Assembly: GCA_964593065.1 (NCBI GenBank) | Contig: CAZQGO010000016.1 | Span: forward strand, 1-64,000 | Origin: CAZQGO01 sp964593065 | GTDB taxonomy: Bacteria; Oederibacteriota; JAAXVQ01 | DNA: 64,000 nt | Direction: 5' to 3' | Notes under the pieces: model-generated | Told to the model about the DNA's origin: nothing | Database searches by the model: none | The model's input: only the letters and a program-made list of their open reading frames with translations | Shown here: in pieces, positions 16,286 through 24,873 of the stretch | How positions within the stretch are numbered: position 1 is the stretch's first letter | Layout of the letters: each line of letters opens with the position of its first letter | Made by a program: the position numbers and the translations under genes

Positions 16286-17692
16286 ATGAAGAGCCGTCTC
16301 TGGCTTGAGCGACTTCTGGCGGTTGTATGGCTCTGCGCGTGGCTCCCGCACGGCGCGGGCGCGGCCTGGCGGGATTGCAGTTATGCCTGCCGCAAGCAGA
16401 TCGTCGTTCCTGCGCGGTCCGTGGAAAGCGATTTGGAGGATTTCCCCCTGCTCGTGTCCCACGCCGCCGACGCGGACTTAGCGGCCCGCGCGCGCGCCGA
16501 CGGGGCCGACATTCTGTTTACGGCCGGGGATGGCGTGACCCAATTGAGCCATGAGGTGGAAAGGTATGTTCCCTCCACCGGCGAATTGGCCGCCTGGGTC
16601 CGGGTGCCCCGGCTGTCCACGGCCAGCGACACCATCCTCTACCTGTATTTCGGGCAACCCGCCTCCGGCCCCACGCAGGATCCGCAGGCCGTGTGGGGCT
16701 CCGGCTACGAAGCCGTGTGGCACCTGAACGAAGCCGGCGGCAGCGGCTGCGCCATCCTCAACTCGGCCCGCGCCGATTTCTCCGGAGTCACGACCGGCAC
16801 CGCCTACCGGCCCGCCGGGGCCGTGGCCGGAGCGAGGGCCTTCAGCGGATCGGGGGACGAGCGGGTCCTTTTTTCCGGCACCCAGGTGCTTTTCTACCGC
16901 TGGCCCGAGTGGTCCATCGAATTCTGGCTCCACCCGGATTACGCCTCGGACCTGGATTGGGAAAACGACCGCGACGCGCGGGTTCTGTATCGCGGCGGTT
17001 CCCTGTGGGGCCGGACTTTTCGCGGCGCCTGGATGACCTCGGGCTGGGGCCATTTCCAAATCGACGTGACCTTCGGCCTCGCCGGCCCCTTCTACCGCCG
17101 GGTGGACATCCCCAGCCGGGCGTGGAGCCACATCGTCTATCAATATTCCGGACAGAAATACCAGGTTCTCCGCAACGGCGTGCTGATCGACTCGCAAAAC
17201 GTGCCCCAGGACTACCTGGCCCTCAACGCCACCCAGGCCTTCTTCCTGGGAAACACCTCCGGCGCCATGCCGGGAGCCATCGACGAATTGCGGATCTCCC
17301 GGAGCAGCCGCAGCGCGGCCTGGTACCTGGCCGAGGCGACGAATCAGTCCTCGCCGGCCGCCTTTTACAGTCTCGGGCCGGTGGAATATGCCGCCGACTA
17401 TTGCTCGGCGGAGGCTTCGCCCGTGGCGGTCTTTCAGGTGGAAAACGCCGTCTTGCATCCGGCGCAGTCCCGGCCCGCCCGGATTCTGGTCAATTTCCAG
17501 GCCCCGTGCCGGGCGCGCCTCGGGGTCTATGACCTCACGGGCCGCCGGGTCGCCCTCCTGCTGGACGGGAACGTGGACCCGCGCCTGTACGAGCTGGCGT
17601 GGGACGGCGGGGACGCCGGTTCGGGCACCTACGTGGTACACCTGCTCGCCGGCGGCCGGCGCCTGAATCGCAAGCTCGTGCTGGTCCGCTAG
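16286..17692 (+). CDS. Secreted DUF2341-LamG-like protein with FlgD-like C-terminal domain
   Basis: A 468-residue exported protein. Residues 1-26 form a signal peptide (cleavage near AGA-AW). About 27-135 match the DUF2341 pattern (DFPLLVSH, GADILFTAGDG, AAWVRVP, LYLYFGQP). About 140-345 look like a LamG/concanavalin-type beta sandwich (YEAVWHLNE, WSIEFWLHPD, IDELRISR). The final 85 residues are a FlgD-like Ig domain (VYDLTGRRVALL, GDAGSGTYVVHL, ending KLVLVR), closely resembling the end of the neighbouring propeller protein. This suggests a shared export or anchoring route and carbohydrate or matrix binding. ATG 16286 is chosen for the signal peptide; the ribosome-binding site is weak. Confidence 0.82.
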   Translation: MKSRLWLERLLAVVWLCAWLPHGAGAAWRDCSYACRKQIVVPARSVESDLEDFPLLVSHAADADLAARARADGADILFTAGDGVTQLSHEVERYVPSTGELAAWVRVPRLSTASDTILYLYFGQPASGPTQDPQAVWGSGYEAVWHLNEAGGSGCAILNSARADFSGVTTGTAYRPAGAVAGARAFSGSGDERVLFSGTQVLFYRWPEWSIEFWLHPDYASDLDWENDRDARVLYRGGSLWGRTFRGAWMTSGWGHFQIDVTFGLAGPFYRRVDIPSRAWSHIVYQYSGQKYQVLRNGVLIDSQNVPQDYLALNATQAFFLGNTSGAMPGAIDELRISRSSRSAAWYLAEATNQSSPAAFYSLGPVEYAADYCSAEASPVAVFQVENAVLHPAQSRPARILVNFQAPCRARLGVYDLTGRRVALLLDGNVDPRLYELAWDGGDAGSGTYVVHLLAGGRRLNRKLVLVR

Positions 17693-17709
17693 CGGCCGGG
17701 AGGAGATGC

Positions 17710-19428
17710 ATGCCGGTTCAGAACAGCGAGATCGCGGAAATCTTCAGCCAGGTGGCCGATCTCCTGGAAATCGGGGACGCCAATCCCTTCCGCGTGCGGG
17801 CCTACCAGAACGCGGCGCGCACCGTTCAGGGACTGGGAAGGGATTTGACGGAAATGGTCGCCGGCGGCGAGGACTTGTCCGGCCTGCCGGGCATCGGCAA
17901 GGATCTGGCGGCCAAGATCACGGAAATCGTCCAAAACGGAAAACTGCGGATGTTGTCCGATTTGGAGACCCGCTTGCCGGCCGGCCTGCTGGAATTGCTG
18001 AAGATCCCCGCCCTGGGGCCCAAACGGGTCAAGGCCCTGTACCAGCGCTTGCAGGTCAAGGATTTGAACGGGCTGTGGCGCGCGGCGCGCGCGGGCAGGA
18101 TCCGCGGTTTGGAGGGATTCGGCCCCAAGCTGGAAGAACTGATTCTCACCGGCCTCGAACATCGTCCCCGCGGCACGGGCCGGCGCCTGTGGGCCGAAGC
18201 GGAACCCGTCGTGCAGGCGCTGCTGAAGCACTTGCGCGCCGCGGGGATCCGCGAGGTGGAGGCGGCCGGCAGTTTCCGCCGCTGCGCGGAAACGGTCGGT
18301 GACCTGGACATCCTGGCCGCGGCCGAAAAACCGGACCCGGTCATGCGGCGTTTCCTCGCCTATGAGGACGTCGCGGCCACCGCGTCCCGGGGGCCGACCC
18401 GGGCCACGGTCCGATTGAAAAACGGCCTGCAGGTGGACCTGCGGGTGGTCGCTCCGGCCAGCTACGGCGCGGCCCTGCATTATTTCACCGGCTCCAAGGC
18501 GCACAATATCGCCGTGCGCAAGCTGGGCCAGCGGCGCAAGCTCAAGATCAACGAATACGGCGCCTTCCGGGGCTCCCGGCGCGTGGCCGGGCGGCGGGAA
18601 GAAGAAATCTACCGGCTGGTGGGCCTGGCCTATATTCCGCCGGAACTGCGGGAGATGCGCGGGGAGCTCGAGGCCGCACGGGAAGGACGCCTGCCCAAGC
18701 TGGTCAGCGCCCGCGACCTGCGCGGGGACTTGCACGCCCACACCAACGCCAGCGACGGCGCCGATTCCCTGGAAGCCATGGTGCAGGCGGCCCGCGCGCG
18801 CGGGCACGAATACCTGGCCATCACCGACCATTCGCAGCGCGTCACGGTCGCGCATGGCCTGAAGCCGCGGCAGCTCGCGGAGCAGCTCAAGCGCATTGAC
18901 CGTCTCAACGCCAGGCTGCGGGGATTCACGGTCCTGAAAGGCGGCGAAGTGGACATTCTCGCCGACGGTTCCCTGGATCTGCCGGACGCGCTCTTGGATG
19001 AACTGGACGTGGTGGTCGCCTCCGTGCATTACCAGTTCCGGCTCAGCGCCGAGCAACAAACCTCCAGGATTCTCAAGGCTTTGGACAACCGCCGTCTGAA
19101 CATCCTGGCCCACCCCACGGGCCGTCTGCTCGGGGAACGCGAACCGTATGCGCTGGATTTGGAACGGATCCTGCGGGAAGCCAAGGCCCGGGGTTGCCAC
19201 CTGGAGTTAAACTCGCACCCGCAGCGGCTGGACCTCGACGACGTGCATTGCCGGCTGGCGAAAAGCCTGGGCGTGAAGATTGCCATCAACACGGATGCCC
19301 ACAGCGTGCGGGGGTTGGACGACCTGCGCTACGGCGTGGGCCAGGCGCGGCGGGGCTGGCTCGAGGCGGGGGACGTGCTGAACACCCGCCCGCTGCCGGA
19401 ACTGCGGAAATTATTACGGCGCGCGTAG
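17710..19428 (+). CDS. polX: DNA polymerase/3'-5' exonuclease PolX
   Basis: A family X DNA repair polymerase of 572 residues with a C-terminal PHP domain. Helix-hairpin-helix elements (LPGIGKDLAAKI, IPALGPKRVKAL) bind DNA in the first 130 residues. The nucleotidyltransferase core has GSFRRCAETVGDLDIL, supplying the paired aspartates, and VDLRVV. The PHP part starts at GDLHAHTNASDG and includes ITDHSQ and NTDAH, residues that give bacterial PolX a Mn-dependent 3'-5' exonuclease. ATG at 17710 follows GGGAGGAG; an ATG 4 nt earlier is out of frame. It lies 17 nt after the DUF2341 gene. Confidence 0.95.
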   Translation: MPVQNSEIAEIFSQVADLLEIGDANPFRVRAYQNAARTVQGLGRDLTEMVAGGEDLSGLPGIGKDLAAKITEIVQNGKLRMLSDLETRLPAGLLELLKIPALGPKRVKALYQRLQVKDLNGLWRAARAGRIRGLEGFGPKLEELILTGLEHRPRGTGRRLWAEAEPVVQALLKHLRAAGIREVEAAGSFRRCAETVGDLDILAAAEKPDPVMRRFLAYEDVAATASRGPTRATVRLKNGLQVDLRVVAPASYGAALHYFTGSKAHNIAVRKLGQRRKLKINEYGAFRGSRRVAGRREEEIYRLVGLAYIPPELREMRGELEAAREGRLPKLVSARDLRGDLHAHTNASDGADSLEAMVQAARARGHEYLAITDHSQRVTVAHGLKPRQLAEQLKRIDRLNARLRGFTVLKGGEVDILADGSLDLPDALLDELDVVVASVHYQFRLSAEQQTSRILKALDNRRLNILAHPTGRLLGEREPYALDLERILREAKARGCHLELNSHPQRLDLDDVHCRLAKSLGVKIAINTDAHSVRGLDDLRYGVGQARRGWLEAGDVLNTRPLPELRKLLRRA

Positions 19429-19450
19429 CCTCCGCTCCGGAGGCCGCGCC
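19418..19450. terminator. Hairpin between converging polX and anti-sigma kinase gene
   Basis: GCCTCCG and CGGAGGC pair around a 3-nt loop, extended by an outer GGCGCG/CGCGCC stem with a small bulge. It overlaps the polX stop codon. Neither side has a long T run, so it may end both converging transcripts only weakly or mark a stabilised 3' end. Confidence 0.55.
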
Positions 19451-19453
19451 TTG

Positions 19454-19882
19454 TTAGCAGGGCGAGATGTGCTTGATCATCACCGTTTCGTTGTAGCGCC
19501 TGGGCACGGAGCGGTAGCGCACGCTGTCCATGCATTTTTTCATGAGGAAGCGGCCCAGGCCGTGGCTCTGGTGGCGGGTCAGCGCCTTTTGGATCTGGGC
19601 TTCCGTGACGGGCCGGGGGGAGAATTTGCGTCCGAAATCCCGGACGCGGATCACGATGCGGTCGCCCGCCACCGTCCCGATGATCTCCAGGCGCGCCGGT
19701 TTTCCGGGCGCATAGGCATGGCGCAAGACGTTGGTCACGGCTTCATCCACCGCCAACACCACGTCGTCCACGGCCATGACCGGCAGACCGCAGGCCGAGG
19801 CGTAGTTCCGCACCCGTTCCCGGATTCCGGCCAGGTTCCGGCTCGTGGCGGTCAGGACCAGGGCAAGTTCAGGCGTCGGCAT
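19454..19882 (-). CDS. RsbW-like anti-sigma factor / serine kinase
   Basis: A 142-residue GHKL (HATPase) protein. The N box is DEAVTNVLRHAY (about 46-57), the G1 region is VRDFGRKF and the G2 region is HGLGRFLM, as in RsbW/SpoIIAB proteins that bind a sigma factor and phosphorylate a STAS-domain antagonist. It lies 6 nt after a STAS gene, so the two are natural partners. No sigma factor gene is within the window, so the target is unknown; the output may be something other than a sigma factor. Confidence 0.85.
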   Translation of the reverse strand: MPTPELALVLTATSRNLAGIRERVRNYASACGLPVMAVDDVVLAVDEAVTNVLRHAYAPGKPARLEIIGTVAGDRIVIRVRDFGRKFSPRPVTEAQIQKALTRHQSHGLGRFLMKKCMDSVRYRSVPRRYNETVMIKHISPC

Positions 19883-19888
19883 GGGGCC

Positions 19889-20254
19889 TCACTCCTTTGC
19901 AAACAACGGGTCGTTCCGCCGTGCCTGTTCGGCGGTGGCGTACACGCCGATGACCTTGTGCACGCCGGTGGTTTCGAACACCCCGCGGACCCGCTCGCTT
20001 AATCCCGCCACCACGACTCCTCCGCCCCGCGTGCCCAGCTGCTTCTGCAGCTGGAGCAGGACGCCCAAGCCCTGGCTGTTGATATATTCCAGGCGGGAAA
20101 AATCCAGGATCATTTTTCCCTGGCCCTTCTGCATCAGGGGCTGACAGGCCAGTTCGAGTTCCTGGGAGGTTTTCATGTCCAGCGCGCCGGTGACCTGGAT
20201 CACGTATTGCCCGGGCGCGCCCAGGGGCTGTACCTGCAGGGAAAAAGGGATCAT
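19889..20254 (-). CDS. STAS-domain anti-anti-sigma factor (second copy)
   Basis: A 121-residue single STAS domain of RsbV/SpoIIAA type. The phosphorylatable Ser lies in EYINSQGLGVLL. It should cycle between phosphorylated and free forms under the adjacent RsbW-like kinase and the upstream PP2C phosphatase. The ATG at 20254 is 4 nt after the pcrA stop, so it is translated with pcrA. The tail includes a charged extension (TAEQARRNDPLF). Confidence 0.88.
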   Translation of the reverse strand: MIPFSLQVQPLGAPGQYVIQVTGALDMKTSQELELACQPLMQKGQGKMILDFSRLEYINSQGLGVLLQLQKQLGTRGGGVVVAGLSERVRGVFETTGVHKVIGVYATAEQARRNDPLFAKE

Positions 20255-20258
20255 GCTC

Positions 20259-22547
20259 TCACCGCCTTCTGCCGCTTCCGGCTTCCCCGGGCAGTAAATC
20301 CAGGCCCGAGAACCTCGCCAGGATCTGCTTGCGGCCGTGGCGGGAAAAGGCGATTTCCAGCTTGAGATCCTCGCCCTCCCCGCTCTTGCCGATGATCGTG
20401 CCGACGCCGAAGCGGGCGTGGGTGACGCGGCGTCCCGGCAGGAGCTCGCCGTATCCCGCGGACTCGTCGCCGGCATGCGGTTCCTGCGAGACGTCCTCCG
20501 GAGAGGGCGCGTCGACAAACTCATCCGCCGGCCCTCCGTAGGCCCGGCCCCGCCACAGCCCGCGCTCGCTGTCGCGCCGTTCATCCTGCTGGTGGCGCAA
20601 GGGTTTATGGCCGCCGAACAGCCGGGCCGGCATTTCGTACAAAAACCGCGACTCGGAATTGTAAATGCGGTTGCCGAAGAGGCTGCGCGTCGCCGCGCCC
20701 GTCAAGAACAGTTTTTCCCTGGCCCGGGTCATGCCCACGTAGCACAGGCGCCGTTCCTCGTATAACCCCTGTTCGTCCTGCAGGGCGTTTCCGTGCGGGA
20801 ACAGCCCTTCCTCCATGCCGACCATGAAGACCACCCGGAACTCCAGGCCCTTGGCCGAGTGCAGGGTCATCAGGGTCAACTGGTCGCCGCTGTCGGCCCG
20901 CTCGTCCAGGCTCGCCGCCAAGGCGACCTGGTCCAAGAATCCCTCCAGGGAACCGTCGCCGGTGCGCGTAAATTCCTCCGCCGCGGCGATGAGTTCGTTC
21001 AAGTTTTCGATCCGGGCCGCGCCCTCTTCCCGCGACGCCGCCTGCCACATGGCCAGATACCCGCTCTCCGTGATCAGGGAGGTCAGGAAGCGCGGCAGGG
21101 CCTCGCCGCCGCGGCGGACCTGCAGATCGCGCATCAGGGCCAGAAAGTCTTCGAGGCTGCGGCGCAGCCGTTCGGGCCAGGCCCCCGGCGTCCCCGCCGC
21201 CTTTTCCAAGGCGGCGAACAGGGTCAGCTTTTCGGCGGCGGCCAGTTCGCGGAGCTTCGCCAGGGAGCCCTCGCCCAGGCCCCGGGGCGGCGTGTTGATC
21301 ACCCGGGTCAGGGACAGTTCGTCCGCCGGATTGACCAGCAGGTTGAGGTAGGCCAGCACGTCCTTGATCTCCATGCGGTCGTAAAACTTCATGCCGCCGA
21401 CGATACGGTAGGGCATCCGTTCGCGCCGCAACGCGTCCTCCAGCGGCCGGGACTGGGCGTTGGTCCGGTACAGGACCACGAAGTCGGCCAACCGCAGGGG
21501 GGCGGGGTCCGAACCGCCGGCCGTGTCGGGCCCGTCCTGCAGACGCTGAACCTGGCGCACCACGTAGGCCGCTTCGTCGGTCTCGGCCTCGCCGCGGTAG
21601 TATACCAGGGGCGCGCCGCCGGGCTTTTCGGTCCAGAGCTTCTTCTCCTTGCGGCGGGGATTGTTCTTCACCACCGCCCAGGCCGCCTCCAGGATGGTCT
21701 GGGTGGAACGGTAATTCTGCTCCAGCTTGATCACGCGCGCCCGGGGATAGTCCCGCTCGAATTCCAGGATGTTGCGGATGTCGGCCCCGCGGAACTGGTA
21801 GATGCTCTGGTCGTCATCCCCCACCACCGTGAGATCGCCCTCTTCCCCGGCCAGCAGGCGGATCCAGGCATATTGCGCGTGGTTGATGTCCTGGTATTCG
21901 TCCACCAGGATGTGCCGGAAGGTCCCGCGGTATTTTTCCAGGACCTCGGGGCGCTCGGCCAGGAGTTTCACCGCGGCCATGATCAGATCGCCGAAATCGA
22001 AGGCGTGGTTGGCCGCCAGTTTTTCCTGGTAGCGGGCGTAGAGCTTGGCGACCTGGCGCGTGAGGTAGTCCGTCGCGGCCTGCTGGTATTGCGCCGCATC
22101 CAGCAGTTCGTGCTTGGCGCTCTCGATCCGGTACGCCGCCTGCTCCAGTTTGACCGACTTGTCGTCCCAATTCAGCTCCCGCTGGCAGGTTTTCAGCAGC
22201 CGCAGGCTGTCCTCGTCGTCGTACACGGAGAAGGCATAGGGCACCTCGCGCTTCAAGATGCGCAGGCACAGGGCGTGGAAGGTGCCGAGCCAGAGGTGGC
22301 GGGCGGCGTCGTGGTGCAGGAGGCGGTCGACCCTCTCCCGCATTTCCCTGGCCGCCTTGTTGGTAAAGGTGACGGCCAGGATCTGCCCGGGTCGGACGCC
22401 GAGCTGGGAAATGAGATGGGCGATGCGGTAGGTAATGACCCGGGTCTTGCCGGAGCCGGCGCCGGCCAGGATCAACAGGGGGCCGCCGGCATGCTCGACG
22501 GCTTCCCGCTGGGGGGCATTCAGGTCTGTGAGGGAGAACCCGTTCAC
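20259..22547 (-). CDS. pcrA: UvrD/PcrA-type DNA helicase
   Basis: A superfamily 1 3'-5' helicase of 762 residues. It has the Q motif (LNAPQREAV), Walker A (AGAGSGKTRVI), motif Ia (TFTNKAAREM), DEYQD Walker B, GDDDQSIYQFRGAD, LEQNYRST, LHSAKGLEF and VGMTRARE in the expected order. The C-terminal tail (GRRVTHARFGVGTII) matches the PcrA Tudor-like domain that contacts RNA polymerase. It functions in repair and displacement of roadblocks. The ATG overlaps the end of the HU-like gene by 4 nt. Confidence 0.96.
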   Translation of the reverse strand: MNGFSLTDLNAPQREAVEHAGGPLLILAGAGSGKTRVITYRIAHLISQLGVRPGQILAVTFTNKAAREMRERVDRLLHHDAARHLWLGTFHALCLRILKREVPYAFSVYDDEDSLRLLKTCQRELNWDDKSVKLEQAAYRIESAKHELLDAAQYQQAATDYLTRQVAKLYARYQEKLAANHAFDFGDLIMAAVKLLAERPEVLEKYRGTFRHILVDEYQDINHAQYAWIRLLAGEEGDLTVVGDDDQSIYQFRGADIRNILEFERDYPRARVIKLEQNYRSTQTILEAAWAVVKNNPRRKEKKLWTEKPGGAPLVYYRGEAETDEAAYVVRQVQRLQDGPDTAGGSDPAPLRLADFVVLYRTNAQSRPLEDALRRERMPYRIVGGMKFYDRMEIKDVLAYLNLLVNPADELSLTRVINTPPRGLGEGSLAKLRELAAAEKLTLFAALEKAAGTPGAWPERLRRSLEDFLALMRDLQVRRGGEALPRFLTSLITESGYLAMWQAASREEGAARIENLNELIAAAEEFTRTGDGSLEGFLDQVALAASLDERADSGDQLTLMTLHSAKGLEFRVVFMVGMEEGLFPHGNALQDEQGLYEERRLCYVGMTRAREKLFLTGAATRSLFGNRIYNSESRFLYEMPARLFGGHKPLRHQQDERRDSERGLWRGRAYGGPADEFVDAPSPEDVSQEPHAGDESAGYGELLPGRRVTHARFGVGTIIGKSGEGEDLKLEIAFSRHGRKQILARFSGLDLLPGEAGSGRRR

Positions 22548-22840
22548 GCTTCCGGCGCGGAACCGCGGCCGCCGCGAATCTCCTTCAAATCTCGGCCGGG
22601 GCGGAAATAGACTCGCCGCAGGGCGGGGATGGGCACCGGCTTGCCGGTCTTGACCACGCGTCCCAGGCTGGGCCGGCGTTCGCGCGTGCCGAAGGTGCCC
22701 AAACCCCGGAGTTCCACGCGGCGGCCCGCCACCAGTTCGCGGGCGATGGTGGACAACAGGCTGTCCACGATCACGGCCGCCTCCCGCTGCTTGAATCCGA
22801 AGCGCCCCGCCAGCTTGCGCGCCAGCTCCTTCTTGTTCAT
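22544..22840 (-). CDS. HU/IHF-family DNA-binding protein
   Basis: A 98-residue histone-like DNA-bending protein: MNKKELARKLAGRFGF, the RRVELRGLGTFGTRERRP beta arm entry and KPVPIPALRRVYFRPGRDLK. It is more basic than a typical HU and carries a short C-terminal tail. Overlaps of 4 nt with both the upstream phosphatase gene and downstream pcrA indicate tight translational coupling. Confidence 0.92.
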   Translation of the reverse strand: MNKKELARKLAGRFGFKQREAAVIVDSLLSTIARELVAGRRVELRGLGTFGTRERRPSLGRVVKTGKPVPIPALRRVYFRPGRDLKEIRGGRGSAPEA

Positions 22841-24390
22841 GGCGCCTCGCCTTCTTCCGCCTTGACCAGGATCATGGTGATGTCGTCGTTCTGCGGCGCG
22901 TCGCCCACGAAATGGTGGACCGCGCGCTCGATGTATTCCACGATGCCGCTGGCGCGGTAGTTCGCCGCTTCGTGCAGGGCCTGAATCAGCCGCTCGCTGC
23001 CGAACAGCTCCTGGGCGGTGTTGGTCGCTTCGTCCACGCCGTCGGTGTACAGCAGGATGAAATCACCGGGCCCCAGTTTGACCGTGCGCTCGGTCAGCAT
23101 CAGGTCGAAGGTGTCGGGATCCGAGATGCCGATGGCGATGCCGGTCGGCATTTCCAGCTCGCAACCCTTAGTGGCCTTGCGGTAGATGATAGCGGCCAGA
23201 TGTCCGGCCCGGGAGATGGTCACGGTCCTTTTCGGGCCGTCCAGGACCAGGTAGGAAAGGGTGACGAACATATTTTCCGGCAGATCCCGGTACAGCAACT
23301 GGTTGGTCTTGGACAGGACCTTGCCGGGGGAATGGGTCTGGCTGGCCACGCTGCGCAGGACCGAACGCGTCTGGGCCATGACCAGGGCCCCGGGGACGCC
23401 CTTCCCCGACACGTCCGCGACCGTCATGCCCCAGAAACCCTTGCCCAGGTCGATGAAGTCGAAGTAATCTCCGCTGACTTCCTCGGCCGCCCGGTACAGG
23501 CGGGCCACCGAGTAACCCTGGATTTTCGGGCTGTCGTTCGGCACGAGCAGGTTCTGGATGCGCTGGGCGATTTCCATTTCGTTCTGCAGGCGTTCCTTGA
23601 TGATGAGGTCGGCCTGGGCGCTTTTCAAATTGGCGGCCATGTGGTTGAAGGCCGCCGACAGGAGTCCCAGCTCGTCCCGCCGCTTCACCGGCAGGCGCAG
23701 GTCCAGGTTGCCCCGTCCAATCACCTCGGTGGCATCCGCCAGCCGCCGGATGGGGCGCGTGATGCGGTTGACCAGCCACAAGGACACGAGAATGCCGAAG
23801 AGCATGCCGCCGACGGCCACGAAGAAGATGTTGGTCAGGGTTTCGCGGACCACCTCGTTGATCGGTTGCAGGGAGTAGAGGATGTGGGCGGAGCCGATGC
23901 GTTTGCGGACATCCTGGTTGGTCCCGGAGACCAGGATCGGAACCTCGAAATCGAGGACCTCCTCGCCGTCCAGGCGGTATTGCCCCACCCGGCCGGAGGC
24001 GTAGTGTTCGAGCACGGCTTGGGCGGGTTGCTGGTACACCTGGCCTTCCAGTTTGAAATTGGTGTGTGCCAGGATCAGGTTGTTCTCGTCCACCAAGGCG
24101 GCGGCCACGATGCCCTTTTCCTGTTTGAGCACCTGGTCCACCAGCACGGCCAGCCGGGCGCGGTCATCGGTCGCCAAGGCTTCGGCCGCGTTGGCGGCCA
24201 AACCCCGCGTCAGCGCCTGGCCCTTGACCATCATCTGGTCCAGCAGCCGGTCCTTGACGCGGTAACGCACCACCTCGGTGACCAGGCCCATCACGCCGGC
24301 GATCAGCAGGATGATAGCGAAGGAAAACTTGAACTTGAGGCCGATGCCCCGCTTGAATTTCAGTTCTCCGGTCAAGGCCTGAGCGGTCAT
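22837..24390 (-). CDS. Membrane PP2C (RsbU/SpoIIE-type) serine phosphatase with HAMP domain
   Basis: The 517-residue protein has a membrane helix at about 20-42, an extracytoplasmic sensor region to about 185, a second helix near 190-210, a HAMP domain (NRITRPIRRLADATEVI), a short coiled coil (ERLQNEMEIAQRIQNLLVP) and a C-terminal PP2C domain. Metal-binding motifs are EVSGDYFDF, ADVSGKGVPGAL, YTDGVDEA and PQNDDITMI. It should dephosphorylate the neighbouring STAS proteins in response to an envelope signal. The ATG is 5 nt after the upstream STAS gene. Confidence 0.93.
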   Translation of the reverse strand: MTAQALTGELKFKRGIGLKFKFSFAIILLIAGVMGLVTEVVRYRVKDRLLDQMMVKGQALTRGLAANAAEALATDDRARLAVLVDQVLKQEKGIVAAALVDENNLILAHTNFKLEGQVYQQPAQAVLEHYASGRVGQYRLDGEEVLDFEVPILVSGTNQDVRKRIGSAHILYSLQPINEVVRETLTNIFFVAVGGMLFGILVSLWLVNRITRPIRRLADATEVIGRGNLDLRLPVKRRDELGLLSAAFNHMAANLKSAQADLIIKERLQNEMEIAQRIQNLLVPNDSPKIQGYSVARLYRAAEEVSGDYFDFIDLGKGFWGMTVADVSGKGVPGALVMAQTRSVLRSVASQTHSPGKVLSKTNQLLYRDLPENMFVTLSYLVLDGPKRTVTISRAGHLAAIIYRKATKGCELEMPTGIAIGISDPDTFDLMLTERTVKLGPGDFILLYTDGVDEATNTAQELFGSERLIQALHEAANYRASGIVEYIERAVHHFVGDAPQNDDITMILVKAEEGEAP

Positions 24391-24395
24391 TGCGG

Positions 24396-24743
24396 CTACC
24401 CTTCGAATTTCTTGAGCGCTTCTTGCCGGCTGGCGTAGGTCTCGAACACCTCGGTGAAGCCGAAGGTCTTGAGAATGTCGAACACGGGCGCGGAATATCC
24501 CCCGACCTTGATGTCGCCGCCCCGGCGGCGGACTTCGCGGATGCTGCCGATGATGGCGCCCAAACCCGCGGAGGAAATGTATTCCAGATTCGAGAGGTCA
24601 AGCACGATGTTGCACAAGCCGGCCTTGATCAACTTGTCCAGGGCCTGCTCGAACTTGGGCACCTCGCGCATGTCCATGAACCCGCCGACGTTCAGAATCT
24701 GAATTTTGCCCTTGCTTTCCTGGCTAATCGCGACTTGTTTCAA
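24396..24743 (-). CDS. STAS-domain anti-anti-sigma factor (first copy)
   Basis: A 115-residue STAS protein starting MKQVAISQESKGK. The candidate phospho-site is in LEYISSAGLGAIIG. The start is a TTG at 24743, chosen because GGAG lies 7 nt upstream; upstream in-frame ATG codons have no such signal and extend into low-quality sequence. First gene of the partner-switching unit and the likely direct substrate of the PP2C phosphatase that follows. Confidence 0.87.
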   Translation of the reverse strand: MKQVAISQESKGKIQILNVGGFMDMREVPKFEQALDKLIKAGLCNIVLDLSNLEYISSAGLGAIIGSIREVRRRGGDIKVGGYSAPVFDILKTFGFTEVFETYASRQEALKKFEG

Positions 24744-24856
24744 GGTTGGTCTCCTTCGGCTGGACTGCACCCCGGACGGCCCCCCGCGTGGCTCGCACGC
24801 GCCGCTCCGGTTCAAACTCCGGGGCCGACCCGGGCCCGAATGCTCGTTGGAATTCT

Positions 24857-24862
24857 ATTATA
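24857..24862 (-). promoter_or_regulatory. Candidate -10 for the partner-switch operon
   Basis: A perfect TATAAT on the minus strand in an unusually AT-rich patch between ribF and the first STAS gene, about 115 nt before its TTG start. No clear -35 at 16-18 bp. An alternative-sigma promoter cannot be excluded. Confidence 0.35.
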
Positions 24863-24873
24863 TGCAAGTTAAA

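Noticed and set aside
20793..22610. 605-codon plus-strand frame opposite pcrA
   Set aside because: Antisense shadow of a gene whose helicase motifs are complete.
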